This document shows positions 8,503 through 17,335 of a stretch of 64,000 nt of DNA, in pieces (position 1 is the first letter of the stretch; each line of letters opens with the position of its first letter). Source of the stretch: Rugosimonospora africana (lineage in GTDB: Bacteria; Actinomycetota; Actinomycetes; Mycobacteriales; Micromonosporaceae); contig NZ_BONZ01000077.1 of assembly GCF_016862975.1 (NCBI RefSeq), positions 1-64,000 of the forward strand, in the 5' to 3' direction. Both the position numbers and the translations under genes were made by a program. The notes beneath the pieces are model-generated. The model did no database searches. It saw only the letters and a program-made list of their open reading frames with translations, and was not told where the DNA came from.

Positions 8503-10755
8503 ATGAGCCGGCTTCTGGAGCGGCTGCCGAAGACTTGTGCCAGGGTCACCATTTCGGTGCCTTGTCACGGATTCCACCGTCATCGCCGGACTCCTGTGAT
8601 CGCTCCCGGGTACCCGAGGCATCCGGATAACCTTCGAATTGGTGGATCTGTTCGTTGGCTCATGTCGAGGATCTCCTCCGGCTGGTTGGGGGCTGCTGTG
8701 TCCGCATCGCGACCGGTGAGCCGGCCGAGGATGCGTATCGCGAGCCCGAGAGCCGGTCTGACCCAGTCCGTCGGGGCGCGCCCGTCGGCGTTCCCCGTGG
8801 ACCGCGAGGTGCTGCGCGCCGTGGCGATGTGCCCGGACGCCGCGATCTCGCTGCTCGAACGGCTGCTCGATCGGCGGCGCGGGGGGCTGACCGAAAGCGT
8901 GGAACGCCTCGTTGCCGCGGGCGCATTGATCGACTCGGTCGACGGCCTGCGGGTGGCCGCCGACGTCGAGGTGCTGCGCGGGACACCACCGTCGGTGCTG
9001 CGGTTCCTGCACGAGCGAGCGGCACGGGTGTTGGCAACGGCCGATCGCTCGTCGGCAGCGGCCACGCATCTGATCGAAGCGCTGAAGTTCGCCGGCACCG
9101 CGGACGCCGAACTGGTGTCCACTCTGGCGACCGATCCCGAAGTGCCGCCGTCAATCGCCGCCGATCTGTTGCTGGCCGCGTTTCGAGACCGGCACCGGGC
9201 GGCATCGAACGGTAAGCAGGCGCGTGAATGGCTTCTCGCCGCCGTTGAGCAGCTGATGCGCGCCGGACGACTGGATCAGGCGCTGCGGTTGCTCGGGGAC
9301 GAAATCGCCGCCGATCGCGGTGGTCCGGAGGATCGGGCGGTGTTGCTGGGCCGGCTCGGAGCGTGTCATGCGGCCGGTCGGCCGTCTCTGGCGTTGGAGT
9401 ATCTGCGCCGGGCGCTCGACGAGCACCCGGTCGCCTCGGCACATCGATCCTGGCTGCTGACCTCCCTGGCCGCGGTCGCTGCGCCGCTTGGGCATCCGGC
9501 CATCGGTGACTTGCTGGGCCAGGCGGAGTTGGCGCAACGGGACGTGCCGTCGCCTGGCGGCGACGTACGCCTCGTGCTCGCCCGGTCCGGTGCGGCGCTG
9601 TCGCGAGGGGACGTGCCGGCGTCACGCCGGCTACTGCTGGATGCCGATCCTTCCGCCGCACCCTGCGCCGACGCGGCGCTGGTGCGTGTGGAGCGCACCG
9701 CGGTCCAGATCGCCCTCGGCGATCTGGACGGTGCGCAGGACGCGCTGCGGGTCGCAGCCGGTGAGATCGACATGTTCGGCGAGGGCGGTCGGCCAGCGCT
9801 GGCCGCGCTGGATTGCGCGGTGAGGCTCGCGGTCGGTGAGTTGCCGGAGGCGATGGCCCGGGCCTTCGAGGTGCTGCGACCGGATCCGACGCGGCAACTG
9901 ACCGACGAGACGCGACTGAGGTTGCTCGCGGTGGTCGTGGAGGTCCTGTTCCGGCGTGGTGAGGTCGATCGGGCGCGTTCACTGCTGATCGAGCAGCACG
10001 CCGTCTGCGAATGGCCCGATGCCATGCAGTGGGCAGTGTTGGCCGGCGCCGCCGCGTTGGACCCCGACCCGGTACGTCATCGGGATCTGCTGGATGCCGG
10101 TGTATCTTGCCTTGACCGCTCGGTGCGGCCGCTGCTGCTCGTGCCTCATCAGGCGCCGTGGCTGGCGCGGGCGACGGCATTGCTGGGTCAGCCCGAGCGA
10201 GCCCGCGTGGTGGCCGGTCACGTCACCGCGATCGCTGGGTATGTGGACAACGCGATGTGGCGGGGACTGGCCGCACACTGCGCCGCACTGCTTGACCGGG
10301 ACCCGCTCGCCGCGCGAGAGGCGGTCGCCCGCCTGAGAACCACCACTGCCCGACCGGCGCTGGCCGAGGCGCTGTTGCACCTGTCGCAACTGCCCGGGAT
10401 ACCGGCCGCCGAGGCGCGCGAGGCCGCGGCACGCAGCGCCGCCCTGTCCGGCCGGATCGGTGCCACCGGCGACCAGGAACGGGCACTGCGTTGTGAGCGC
10501 GACCTGGCCGCGCGTCAGCGCCGCTCGGGACCGCGGCCGGCGCACGGCCTGGACCTGCTGACCAGCCGCGAGGTGCGAGTGGCCGAACTGCTGGCTGCCG
10601 GGGCCACGAAGCAGCAGGTAGCTGTTCGACTATTCCTTTCCTTCCATACCGTCGATACTCACGTTCGGGCCATCTACAGCAAGCTCGAAATCCAGAGCCG
10701 ACTACAACTGGCAAGGCTCTGGGACGCCCGGCAACGCTCGGCGCCACCCTGTTGA
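8503..10755 (+). CDS. LuxR-family regulator lacking the N-terminal ATPase domain
   Basis: Up to 750 residues. From about residue 97 the sequence matches the part of LAL regulators that follows the AAA ATPase: a winged-helix-like segment (VDREVLRAVAMCPDAAISLLERLL), then a long alpha-helical TPR-like region. A C-terminal LuxR HTH ends the protein (LLTSREVRVAELLAAGATKQ, then FLSFHTVDTHVRAIYSKLEI). No Walker A or B motif is present and the first ~95 residues look non-coding, so the true start may lie near 8731 or the gene may be 5'-deleted. It adjoins decayed genes at 6.6-8.3 kb, which fits a deletion. The target is unknown; the convergent oxalate decarboxylase gene ends 24 bp away. Confidence 0.7.
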   Translation: MSRLLERLPKTCARVTISVPCHGFHRHRRTPVIAPGYPRHPDNLRIGGSVRWLMSRISSGWLGAAVSASRPVSRPRMRIASPRAGLTQSVGARPSAFPVDREVLRAVAMCPDAAISLLERLLDRRRGGLTESVERLVAAGALIDSVDGLRVAADVEVLRGTPPSVLRFLHERAARVLATADRSSAAATHLIEALKFAGTADAELVSTLATDPEVPPSIAADLLLAAFRDRHRAASNGKQAREWLLAAVEQLMRAGRLDQALRLLGDEIAADRGGPEDRAVLLGRLGACHAAGRPSLALEYLRRALDEHPVASAHRSWLLTSLAAVAAPLGHPAIGDLLGQAELAQRDVPSPGGDVRLVLARSGAALSRGDVPASRRLLLDADPSAAPCADAALVRVERTAVQIALGDLDGAQDALRVAAGEIDMFGEGGRPALAALDCAVRLAVGELPEAMARAFEVLRPDPTRQLTDETRLRLLAVVVEVLFRRGEVDRARSLLIEQHAVCEWPDAMQWAVLAGAAALDPDPVRHRDLLDAGVSCLDRSVRPLLLVPHQAPWLARATALLGQPERARVVAGHVTAIAGYVDNAMWRGLAAHCAALLDRDPLAAREAVARLRTTTARPALAEALLHLSQLPGIPAAEAREAAARSAALSGRIGATGDQERALRCERDLAARQRRSGPRPAHGLDLLTSREVRVAELLAAGATKQQVAVRLFLSFHTVDTHVRAIYSKLEIQSRLQLARLWDARQRSAPPC

Positions 10756-10778
10756 CCCGGCGACGCCGAGCAGACCGG

Positions 10779-11915
10779 TCAGGCGACCACAGAGCGCTTG
10801 TCCTTCGGCAGAGCCTCGATCATCGTCCGTGGCAAGTTCAGCGTGTCGGCGGTGATCTGGGCGGGGGTGTTGGCCATCCATTGGGTCAGCGACACGTCGG
10901 CGAAGTTCGGGGTGCGAAACATCTCCAGGAAGATCAGGGGCTGATCGCCGAGGTTCTCGATGTAGTGGCCGTAGGCAAAGGGCACATAGCCGACGTCTCC
11001 GGCCTGGTAGTTGAACGTCCGGCTGACTCCGGTACTGGCGAACACGCCCATCCGGCCCGACCCGGAAATGTAGTACTGCCATTCGTCGTCGGTCGGGTGC
11101 CAGTGCAACTCGCGCATACCTCCCGGCTCCACCTCCACCAGTGCCGCGCAGATGGTGTTTGCCGCGGCGAAGTTCGTCGAGTCGGTGATCCGGACGGTCC
11201 CACCGCAGAAGCGCTGCGGCGCCTGCGTGAGCATCCGGTGCTTGAAGGTGCGAGGTACGTCGCCGGTGGGACTGACCACCCGGTCGGACTCCAGCGGCGG
11301 CGGCACCTGCCCGGCGAAGATGTACTTCTCTTTCTGCGGCAGGCTGTCCAGCTGATCGAGGCTCCACCCGAAGTTCTTCGCCAGCACGCTGCGCGGAGTG
11401 TGGGCGAAGAAGTCGCTCATCAGGAAGGTGCCGTTTTCGGAGAAGTTGCCGTCGTCGAAGACCAGCAGGAACTCCACGCCCTCGTCCAGGGCCTGGATAT
11501 GGTGCGGTATCCCTCTGGGAAAGAACCATAGGTCGCCCTGACTCACGTCGTCGAGGAAGTTGCGGCCCTCCTGATCCACCGCGCTGATCCGGCAGCTGCC
11601 CTGCAGCACGTAGGCCCACTCAGACTGCTGGTGCCAGTGCAACTCGCGGTAGGTACCCGGCTCCAGGCGCATGTCCACCCCGGCGAGGGTGGTGGCGATC
11701 GGCAGTTCGCGCTGCGTGACCTCCCGGGTCCAGCCGCCCTGCTCGATGCGGGTGTGCGCCATGGAGAAAGAGAATTTCAGATTGGGTACCGTGCCGTAGT
11801 CTGTCTTCGGCGAGACGAGCAGATCGGGATTCTGCCGGTCGAGCATGACATTGCGCGGTCCGGGGTCATCGCCGCCCAGGCCCGCGCGCTGGGGTTGGGG
11901 TACAGAGTCGTTCAT
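10779..11915 (-). CDS. oxdC: Oxalate decarboxylase, bicupin
   Basis: A 378-residue protein. ATG 11915 has an AGGAAAGGAA ribosome-binding site. There are two cupin domains, each with the metal motif: ELHWHQQSEW (His93, His95, Glu99) with PRGIPHHI (about His138), and ELHWHPTDDEW (His271, His273, Glu278) with PFAYGHYIE (His317). Between them, residues 159-163 read SENGT, matching the SENST lid loop that distinguishes oxalate decarboxylase from oxidase in Bacillus OxdC. The reaction is oxalate to formate plus CO2, Mn-dependent. No signal peptide is seen. It follows an NRAMP metal transporter and a small membrane protein in one operon, consistent with Mn supply. Ser-to-Gly in the lid is a small deviation. 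Confidence 0.88.
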   Translation of the reverse strand: MNDSVPQPQRAGLGGDDPGPRNVMLDRQNPDLLVSPKTDYGTVPNLKFSFSMAHTRIEQGGWTREVTQRELPIATTLAGVDMRLEPGTYRELHWHQQSEWAYVLQGSCRISAVDQEGRNFLDDVSQGDLWFFPRGIPHHIQALDEGVEFLLVFDDGNFSENGTFLMSDFFAHTPRSVLAKNFGWSLDQLDSLPQKEKYIFAGQVPPPLESDRVVSPTGDVPRTFKHRMLTQAPQRFCGGTVRITDSTNFAAANTICAALVEVEPGGMRELHWHPTDDEWQYYISGSGRMGVFASTGVSRTFNYQAGDVGYVPFAYGHYIENLGDQPLIFLEMFRTPNFADVSLTQWMANTPAQITADTLNLPRTMIEALPKDKRSVVA

Positions 11916-12195
11916 CGGGTTGGTTCCTTTCCTGGTGAGGTCCGGCCACCTGCGGCCGTAGCGTGATGAAGAACAGGGTGCGCAGCAACGGCAGGCCGCC
12001 CTGAATGGCGACGGCGGCGACAACCGCCGCTCCGGCGAGCGCGACGCACGCCGTGGCCAACGCGGGTGCGCCGGTACCGATCCCGGTGCCCGCCAGCGCG
12101 GCTAGACCGCACAGCTTGACTCGCGTCCGTGCCAGCCAGTAGGGAGGCTCCTGGCCACACCGGATCGATGGCCGCGATCGGTCGGTTGTACTCAT
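11866..12195 (-). CDS. Small membrane protein between NRAMP and OxdC genes
   Basis: A 109-residue protein that starts at ATG 12195, six bases after a GAAGGAGA site that spans the NRAMP stop. Residues 20-75 are hydrophobic (AALAGTGIGTGAPALATACV, VALAGAAVVAAVAIQGGLPL), forming one or two membrane helices. The last 50 bp overlap the oxdC start region, which is long for an operon overlap, so the C-terminal tail may be incidental. I recognise no family. Its position suggests a role tied to metal uptake or oxalate metabolism. Confidence 0.6.
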   Translation of the reverse strand: MSTTDRSRPSIRCGQEPPYWLARTRVKLCGLAALAGTGIGTGAPALATACVALAGAAVVAAVAIQGGLPLLRTLFFITLRPQVAGPHQERNQPDERLCTPTPARGPGRR

Positions 12196-12206
12196 CAGGG
12201 TCTCCT

Positions 12207-13475
12207 TCACCGCAGCATCAGTACGGGCAGTGCGCAGCCGGCGGCGGCCACCAGTCCGGCGGCGCCGAACGCGATCCGGGTGGTCAGCCGCGCATTGACC
12301 AGCGGGCCCATCACCCGCCGGTCCCGGCAGAAGAACACCAGCAGGAACAGCGCGACCGGAACGCCGAAACAGACCACGACCTGGCTAAGGATCAGCAGTC
12401 CGGTCAACGGCACGCCGAAGACCAGCGCCAGCACCGCCGGCGTCATGGTCAGCAGCCGGCGCACCTGTACAGGCACCCGCCGCCCCAGGAAACCGCTCAT
12501 CACCACATCGCCGGCCAGCGTGCCGACTCCGGAGGACGAGACGCCCGACGAGAGCACGGCAACGGCAAACGCGAGCGCCGCCGCCCCGCCGACTCTCTGG
12601 GCCAGGACGGGATGAGCGTCGACCAGATCACCGGTCCACGCCCCGGCGCTGGTCGCACCCAGACTGGCCCCCAGAGCGATCATCGACAGGTTGACCGCGG
12701 TAGCGGCGCCCAGACCCACGACACAGTCCAAGCGCAGCGACCGGCGCACAAGAGTGGGCCGGCAGCGCGCCGCCGCTGTCGATCCGAGGCGCCCCGGGGT
12801 CAGCGCCGAGTGCAGGTACACCGCATGCGGCATGACCGTCGCCCCGACAATGCCCATCGCCAACACCAATGACTGGCTACCGTGCAGCTGCGGCACCATG
12901 CCGCCGGCGAGCCCGGCCGCCGACTGGTGGCCGACCGCGAGCAGGTCGTAGCAGAAACCGGTACCGATGAGCAGCAGCGCGGCAGCGCTCATGAGCTCGA
13001 AACGCCGGGCGTGCCGACGTCCGCGCAACTGCAGCAGCAGAAGCGAGGCTGCCGCGGTCGCGACAGCCGACAGGGCCGGTGGCAGTCCGAACAGCAGCCG
13101 CATACCGATAGCCGCGCCGACGAACTCCGCAAGGTCGGTGGCCAACACCACCACCTCGGCCTGCAGCCACAGCACCCTGCTGCCCCAGCGCGGGAACCGT
13201 TCCCGACACAGCTGCGGTATGCTCCGGCCGGTCGCCACACCCAGCTTCGCCGACTGGAACTGCACCAGAATCGCCACCAGGCTGGCCGACACCACGACCC
13301 ACACCAGTAGATAGCCGAAGGTGGCGCCGGCCGTGAGGTTCGTGGCCACATTGCCCGGATCGACGTACGCGATGGCGGCCACGAGTGCCGGTCCAAGCAT
13401 CGGGCCGGTAGCGGCACCCGGACGTCGTCGGGATCCGCGTAATTCGGTCGGGCCGACCGCGGTGCTGGTTGTCAT
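12207..13475 (-). CDS. NRAMP-family divalent metal (Mn2+/Fe2+) transporter
   Basis: A 422-residue protein with about 11 hydrophobic segments. It carries both NRAMP hallmarks: AYVDPGNVATNL (DPGN motif, TM1) and GATVMPHAVYLHSAL (MPH motif, TM6). These residues coordinate transition metals in known NRAMP structures. ATG 13475 follows GAGGA. It is first in an operon with a small membrane protein and OxdC, a Mn enzyme. I infer it imports Mn2+ by proton symport. Confidence 0.9.
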   Translation of the reverse strand: MTTSTAVGPTELRGSRRRPGAATGPMLGPALVAAIAYVDPGNVATNLTAGATFGYLLVWVVVSASLVAILVQFQSAKLGVATGRSIPQLCRERFPRWGSRVLWLQAEVVVLATDLAEFVGAAIGMRLLFGLPPALSAVATAAASLLLLQLRGRRHARRFELMSAAALLLIGTGFCYDLLAVGHQSAAGLAGGMVPQLHGSQSLVLAMGIVGATVMPHAVYLHSALTPGRLGSTAAARCRPTLVRRSLRLDCVVGLGAATAVNLSMIALGASLGATSAGAWTGDLVDAHPVLAQRVGGAAALAFAVAVLSSGVSSSGVGTLAGDVVMSGFLGRRVPVQVRRLLTMTPAVLALVFGVPLTGLLILSQVVVCFGVPVALFLLVFFCRDRRVMGPLVNARLTTRIAFGAAGLVAAAGCALPVLMLR

Positions 13476-13647
13476 AAGACAGATCCTCGTGCCGCTAAGA
13501 GGTCGGAACCATCACGCGTTCGCGGGGTTGTCTGGCAGCGCACGAGGGCGAAGACGGAACAGTAGGTCGAAAACCAGGCGCCACCGCCGAAACCGTCGGG
13601 CTGCCGCCGGCACTCAGGCCATTTGCGATTCCGTATAGACACGCGCG

Positions 13648-13677
13648 ACCGGAAGGGCATGGCTGTGCCCTTCCGGT
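13648..13677. terminator. Hairpin, 12-bp perfect stem
   Basis: ACCGGAAGGGCA and TGCCCTTCCGGT form a perfect 12-bp stem around a 6-base loop. It lies between the fascin-like remnant (ending at 13703, minus) and the NRAMP promoter, so it probably terminates minus-strand transcription before the NRAMP gene. There is no strong T-run. Confidence 0.65.
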
Positions 13678-13702
13678 GACGGTTGCGCGTTGGTAGGCCC
13701 GG

Positions 13703-13925
13703 TCAGTCGTTGAGCAGGTCGAACTCCTCGCCCTGGCCGATCGCGGTGCTGCTGGCTATCAACGGAGAGGAGCCGGCGTTGGCAGCGGTCACGACTGGGC
13801 TGTTCGCGTGCGCATGGAGACTCACGCTGCCGTCGGCGTTGACGAAGAGGTCGAACTCCTCCCACGGGCCGATCGCGGTACGGTTCCCGATGACGCGCCA
13901 CTCGCTGTTCGGTACCTCGCAATGG
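13703..13925 (-). pseudogene. Fascin/beta-trefoil-like fragment
   Basis: The minus frame ending at 13703 reads RVIGNRTAIGPWEEFDLFVN, then SLHAHANSPVVTAANAGSSP and LIASSTAIGQGEEFDLLND. These are one and a half copies of the repeat seen in fascin-like beta-trefoil modules of secreted actinobacterial enzymes. The frame is open up to 14104, but residues upstream of about 13925 are not repeat-like, so a larger host gene appears lost. A short functional protein (133 residues from 14104) is not excluded. Confidence 0.5.
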
Positions 13926-14226
13926 CGGGGACGGCGACTTCGTACCCGGACGACTGGGCCGGCGAGACGGTGCGCGTCGGCCCCAGGGCTAATACGGGCT
14001 CCCACTCCGTCATTTCCGCGCCGTCTGAACTTCCTGCGCCTGCGCGCCGTTATAAGAGCTTGATCTATGCGAATCGCGCTCACCCGAAGCGGAGGCAGCG
14101 ACATGACAAGTCACCAGCGGCGGGTGCTACTGGCCGCGCCCCGCAGCCTGGGGAGAACGGGCCAGCACCACCGTCTGCGGGGCCAGTCTCTCAGCGGTGG
14201 CCCGGTCGCGGGAAACCGGCTGCGGC
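13926..14226. other. Intergenic region, no supported gene
   Basis: The region separates the fascin-like remnant and the terminator of the PA-domain gene. Open frames on both strands lack ribosome-binding sites and family motifs. A purine-rich AAGCGGAGGCAGCGACATGA (14088-14107) resembles a start region, but the following plus frame (about 40 codons) has no recognisable content. Confidence 0.4.
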
Positions 14227-14259
14227 GCCGCCCCTACCCGATCGTCGGGTAGGGGCGGC
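14227..14259. terminator. Hairpin, 15-bp perfect stem
   Basis: GCCGCCCCTACCCGA and TCGGGTAGGGGCGGC pair perfectly around a 3-base TCG loop. The hairpin lies 53 bp beyond the stop of the PA-domain gene on the minus strand. It is the expected transcription terminator of the two-gene secreted-protein operon, although no U-tract follows. Confidence 0.75.
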
Positions 14260-14311
14260 ACGCTTTGACGCGTCCGTTGCGGTCAGAGCGGATCTACGGC
14301 GGCTGGGTTCC

Positions 14312-17300
14312 TCACTTTCTCGATGTCAACGTGATGGCATGGTCGATTGTCTGCCTGATGCTGTTGCCATCGGCGTCGGTGGCCTCGGCCCGCAGGCTGA
14401 CAAACCCATCAGTCTTGGCTACCGCGGGTAGGTTCAGTGTGGTCCGGTAGCTGCCGTCGCCGGCCCGGTGCAGATTCGCCCTCTTCCAGGTGGCACCGCC
14501 ATCAACGCTTGTCCACAACGTCACGCCGGTGATGGCCGGTGCCGCCGGGTCCTGGTGGTACGCCGTGACGGTCAGCGGCTGCCGGCCCGGCGCCGCCACC
14601 GTGTTGTCCAGCGACAAGCCCGCGTCGTACCGCAGGAACACCAGCGGATCCGCCCGGCACGGGGCGGCGTCGCCGAAGAAAGTCCCGATGCAGGTGACGC
14701 CCGTTGGCACCTGGTCGGTCGTCGGCCTAGACGAGACGAAGCTCCACTCGTTGTGCAGGTTGCCGCCGTCGGCCGTCATCCGGTACTTCGCCGCCGCGGC
14801 CGGCAGGGTGAAGGCGGGCTGTCCGTTCACCGGGGCGGCGGTGATTTCCTGGCCACCGGAGTACAGGTGCGTGTCGGTGAAGTACCAGGGACCGTTATGG
14901 ACCTGCGGGCTCGATCCGTCCATGAGGTACATCGACGAATAAAGCGCGTCACCCTGCCGGCAGTAGGAGCAGAACGCCTGCCCGTTCACGCCGACCCAGG
15001 TCCCGGGTTGCGCGTCCAGGGCGGACTGCGAGGCGATCACGGCTCCTGGGGCGAGAGGGCCGCTTCCCCAGTTCGTGGTGCTGGAGTCTCCCGGCGCTGG
15101 GTAAGTGTTGAAGGATTGCAGCACGGCGGTGCCCGCAGAGGTGGTTTGTTCCACCGTCTCCAGGCGGACGAGGTCCGGTGTGACGGGCCCGCTGTACTCC
15201 TTGAGCGATACCGGCATCGCTTGCTGGTCGAAGGCGGAGCCGGCGACGACATGCTCGTCGGGACGCCACGCGCCCCATTCTTTGAAGAGTGAACCGGGCT
15301 CGGCGGAGTGGTAGGAGTCGCGGCCCAGCGCGAACTGATTCCGGCCGTAGCTCAGCTGCAGGGAGTCCGGTACCCGGGTCTCCTGGTAGGTGTTGGTCTG
15401 GTAGAGGTACGGTGTCAGGCCGTTGCCGTGCACCGCGACCTTGACCGTCCCGTGGCCGAGCAGGTCGATCAGCGTCTGCGCTTCCGACTGAGGGACCTCC
15501 GCGTACGGGAGGTCGACCGGCATCCCATCGCCGTGGTTCTGCTTCCACCAGCTCGGGTACATCGGGATCAGGCAGGAGCCCGTTGGCTGGTAGGGGTCGG
15601 TCGGGTCGATGAGGACGCCCACCGCACCGTTTTGCTTTGCCAATTGGATCTGGTCCTTGTACACCAGACAGTAGGCGTAGTGACGCGCCCGGATCAGCAC
15701 GAGCTTTCCGGTGACGTCCTTGCCGGTGTAGTCGTCGGGATTGCCCTCCCCGACGTACACGACTGGCCAGGTGTGGTCTCCGGAGAACCGGATGGAGCCT
15801 CTGGGGTCGGTCGGATAGGTCGTGTACATCGAGTAGGTGGCTTGCAGCGTCATGCGCTGTGGCGATGTCACGTTCATCGTCACTGGTGGCTGCCCGAGCA
15901 GCAGCGCCTGACCGAGGTGGAACGTTCCCTGGGTGACCGGTGGCGTCGGAAGCTCCCACCATCCCTGGTCGCCGTAGGGGTTGAAGGTGAGGTCTCCGAA
16001 GTATCTTCCGTCCGGTAGCCCCCGGTAGTTCATCATCCCGTTGCTGTAGGTCTCGGTCGGGTCGGGCGTGTCGACGACGAGCTGTCGCGCCGTGTTCGCG
16101 TCGCGGTCGAGCGACGTGGGGCCGGCCACGGTCAGCTGCGGATAGGTGATCTCGAGGTTGGTGAAGTGGCTGTCCTTGACGAACCAGACCTTGCCGTTCA
16201 CCTGGTAGGTGCCGGCGGGCACGCTGTAGTGCACGCGGTACGAGGTGCACGGGTTGCCCTCGACGCACGAGATGCTCGTTGCGTGGTAGTAGTTGCCCGC
16301 GCCATTACCGGACACGCCGAGCATCATGAAGTTTGCCTCGAAGCACAAGGGCTGTTGCGGCGCGCACCAGTTGTCGGCGTCGGTGGGCGCCTTGATTGTC
16401 TCGGCCACGTCGTACAGCGGCGAGCCGGCTCGTGGCGCCGCCTGGTCACCGAGTCGGTGGCCTTGCAGCCACAGCGCCTGGAGGCCGCCGGTGAGTTGGA
16501 GCGCCGGGAACGGTTGCCCGATCTGTACCCGGCCCTCGGGCGTGGACGTGTCGACCTTCGCCGTCGCGGTGACGGCCCGCCAGAACGTTGATGCCTGCGC
16601 GAGGTCCACCCGCACGACGACGTCGTTGGTGCCGGCGATGGTGGATTCGAAGGTGCTCGCCGGCAGCGCCTTGGCCTGCTTGGCCACGTCTGACTTGCTG
16701 TCCTTGGTGGAGTAGTGCAGGACGACCGGGACCGGGCCCGTGGTCAGGCCGTTTTCGGCGCGGTAGGCGACGTCGAAGAGGCCGCTGTCGAGCGTGCCCT
16801 GCGCGATCAGGTTCGCGGCGTCGGCCGGGACAGCGATGAGGCCCCCGATGAGGCCGCCGGACGCCTTGCCCTGGCCGGTCACGTCGATCGGAGGCGCGAT
16901 GCCGTTCGCCCGCGGTACGGACGACGCCGTGACCGAGTAGTTGTGGGTGTTGCCTGCCCGGCTCAGCGTGACCGTGTCCCCGGTCAGCAGTGTGATGGTC
17001 GTGGACGCGCTCTGGACGCCAGGCAGCGGCACGAGCCCGGCCTGGGATGGGTTCGGCGCCGCGGGGTTGTGGGGCGAGGGGGGTGGTTGTGTGGTGCGGG
17101 CCGGCGTCGCGCCGAGCGCGCCGCCGGCCGATGCCGGTGCGACCTGAACCTGGACGAGTGCCAGGCTCAGTGTGGCCACACCCAGCAATGCGGTGGCGGC
17201 CCTGCGGGCGGCACGATGTCCGCGAGGGACTGGGATTCCGCCTCGATGTGACACTTCTGCTCTCCTTGTCGGGGCCTTCCTCGTCGGTGCCGGATCGTGG

Positions 17301-17335
17301 CGTGGACACTCGGCAGTGGGTCGGCGGCCGTTCAT
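14312..17335 (-). CDS. Large secreted PA-domain protein, S8-peptidase-like flanks without catalytic motifs
   Basis: A 1007-residue protein. ATG 17335 overlaps the sedolisin stop (TGATG) with GGGAGG upstream, so the two are translationally coupled. There is a signal peptide (AATALLGVATLSLALV...APASA), then a Pro-rich stretch. A propeptide-like block TTITLLTGDTVTLS follows, of the type preceding S8 peptidase domains. A PA-like insert lies near the middle (DYTGKDVTGKLVLIRARHYA ... IQLAKQNGAVGVLIDP). The C-terminus is beta-rich (VTLWTSVDGGATWKRANL). I could not find the subtilase triad (no DTG, HGT or GTSMA motifs), so it may be a non-catalytic relative, a binding partner or a new hydrolase. Several CxxxxC pairs fit secretion. 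Confidence 0.8.
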   Translation of the reverse strand: MNGRRPTAECPRHDPAPTRKAPTRRAEVSHRGGIPVPRGHRAARRAATALLGVATLSLALVQVQVAPASAGGALGATPARTTQPPPSPHNPAAPNPSQAGLVPLPGVQSASTTITLLTGDTVTLSRAGNTHNYSVTASSVPRANGIAPPIDVTGQGKASGGLIGGLIAVPADAANLIAQGTLDSGLFDVAYRAENGLTTGPVPVVLHYSTKDSKSDVAKQAKALPASTFESTIAGTNDVVVRVDLAQASTFWRAVTATAKVDTSTPEGRVQIGQPFPALQLTGGLQALWLQGHRLGDQAAPRAGSPLYDVAETIKAPTDADNWCAPQQPLCFEANFMMLGVSGNGAGNYYHATSISCVEGNPCTSYRVHYSVPAGTYQVNGKVWFVKDSHFTNLEITYPQLTVAGPTSLDRDANTARQLVVDTPDPTETYSNGMMNYRGLPDGRYFGDLTFNPYGDQGWWELPTPPVTQGTFHLGQALLLGQPPVTMNVTSPQRMTLQATYSMYTTYPTDPRGSIRFSGDHTWPVVYVGEGNPDDYTGKDVTGKLVLIRARHYAYCLVYKDQIQLAKQNGAVGVLIDPTDPYQPTGSCLIPMYPSWWKQNHGDGMPVDLPYAEVPQSEAQTLIDLLGHGTVKVAVHGNGLTPYLYQTNTYQETRVPDSLQLSYGRNQFALGRDSYHSAEPGSLFKEWGAWRPDEHVVAGSAFDQQAMPVSLKEYSGPVTPDLVRLETVEQTTSAGTAVLQSFNTYPAPGDSSTTNWGSGPLAPGAVIASQSALDAQPGTWVGVNGQAFCSYCRQGDALYSSMYLMDGSSPQVHNGPWYFTDTHLYSGGQEITAAPVNGQPAFTLPAAAAKYRMTADGGNLHNEWSFVSSRPTTDQVPTGVTCIGTFFGDAAPCRADPLVFLRYDAGLSLDNTVAAPGRQPLTVTAYHQDPAAPAITGVTLWTSVDGGATWKRANLHRAGDGSYRTTLNLPAVAKTDGFVSLRAEATDADGNSIRQTIDHAITLTSRK

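Noticed and set aside
13476-13647. Possible Mn-sensing riboswitch (yybP-ykoY type) before the NRAMP gene
   Set aside because: I could not identify the conserved loops or a paired P1 stem by eye, so no riboswitch is claimed.
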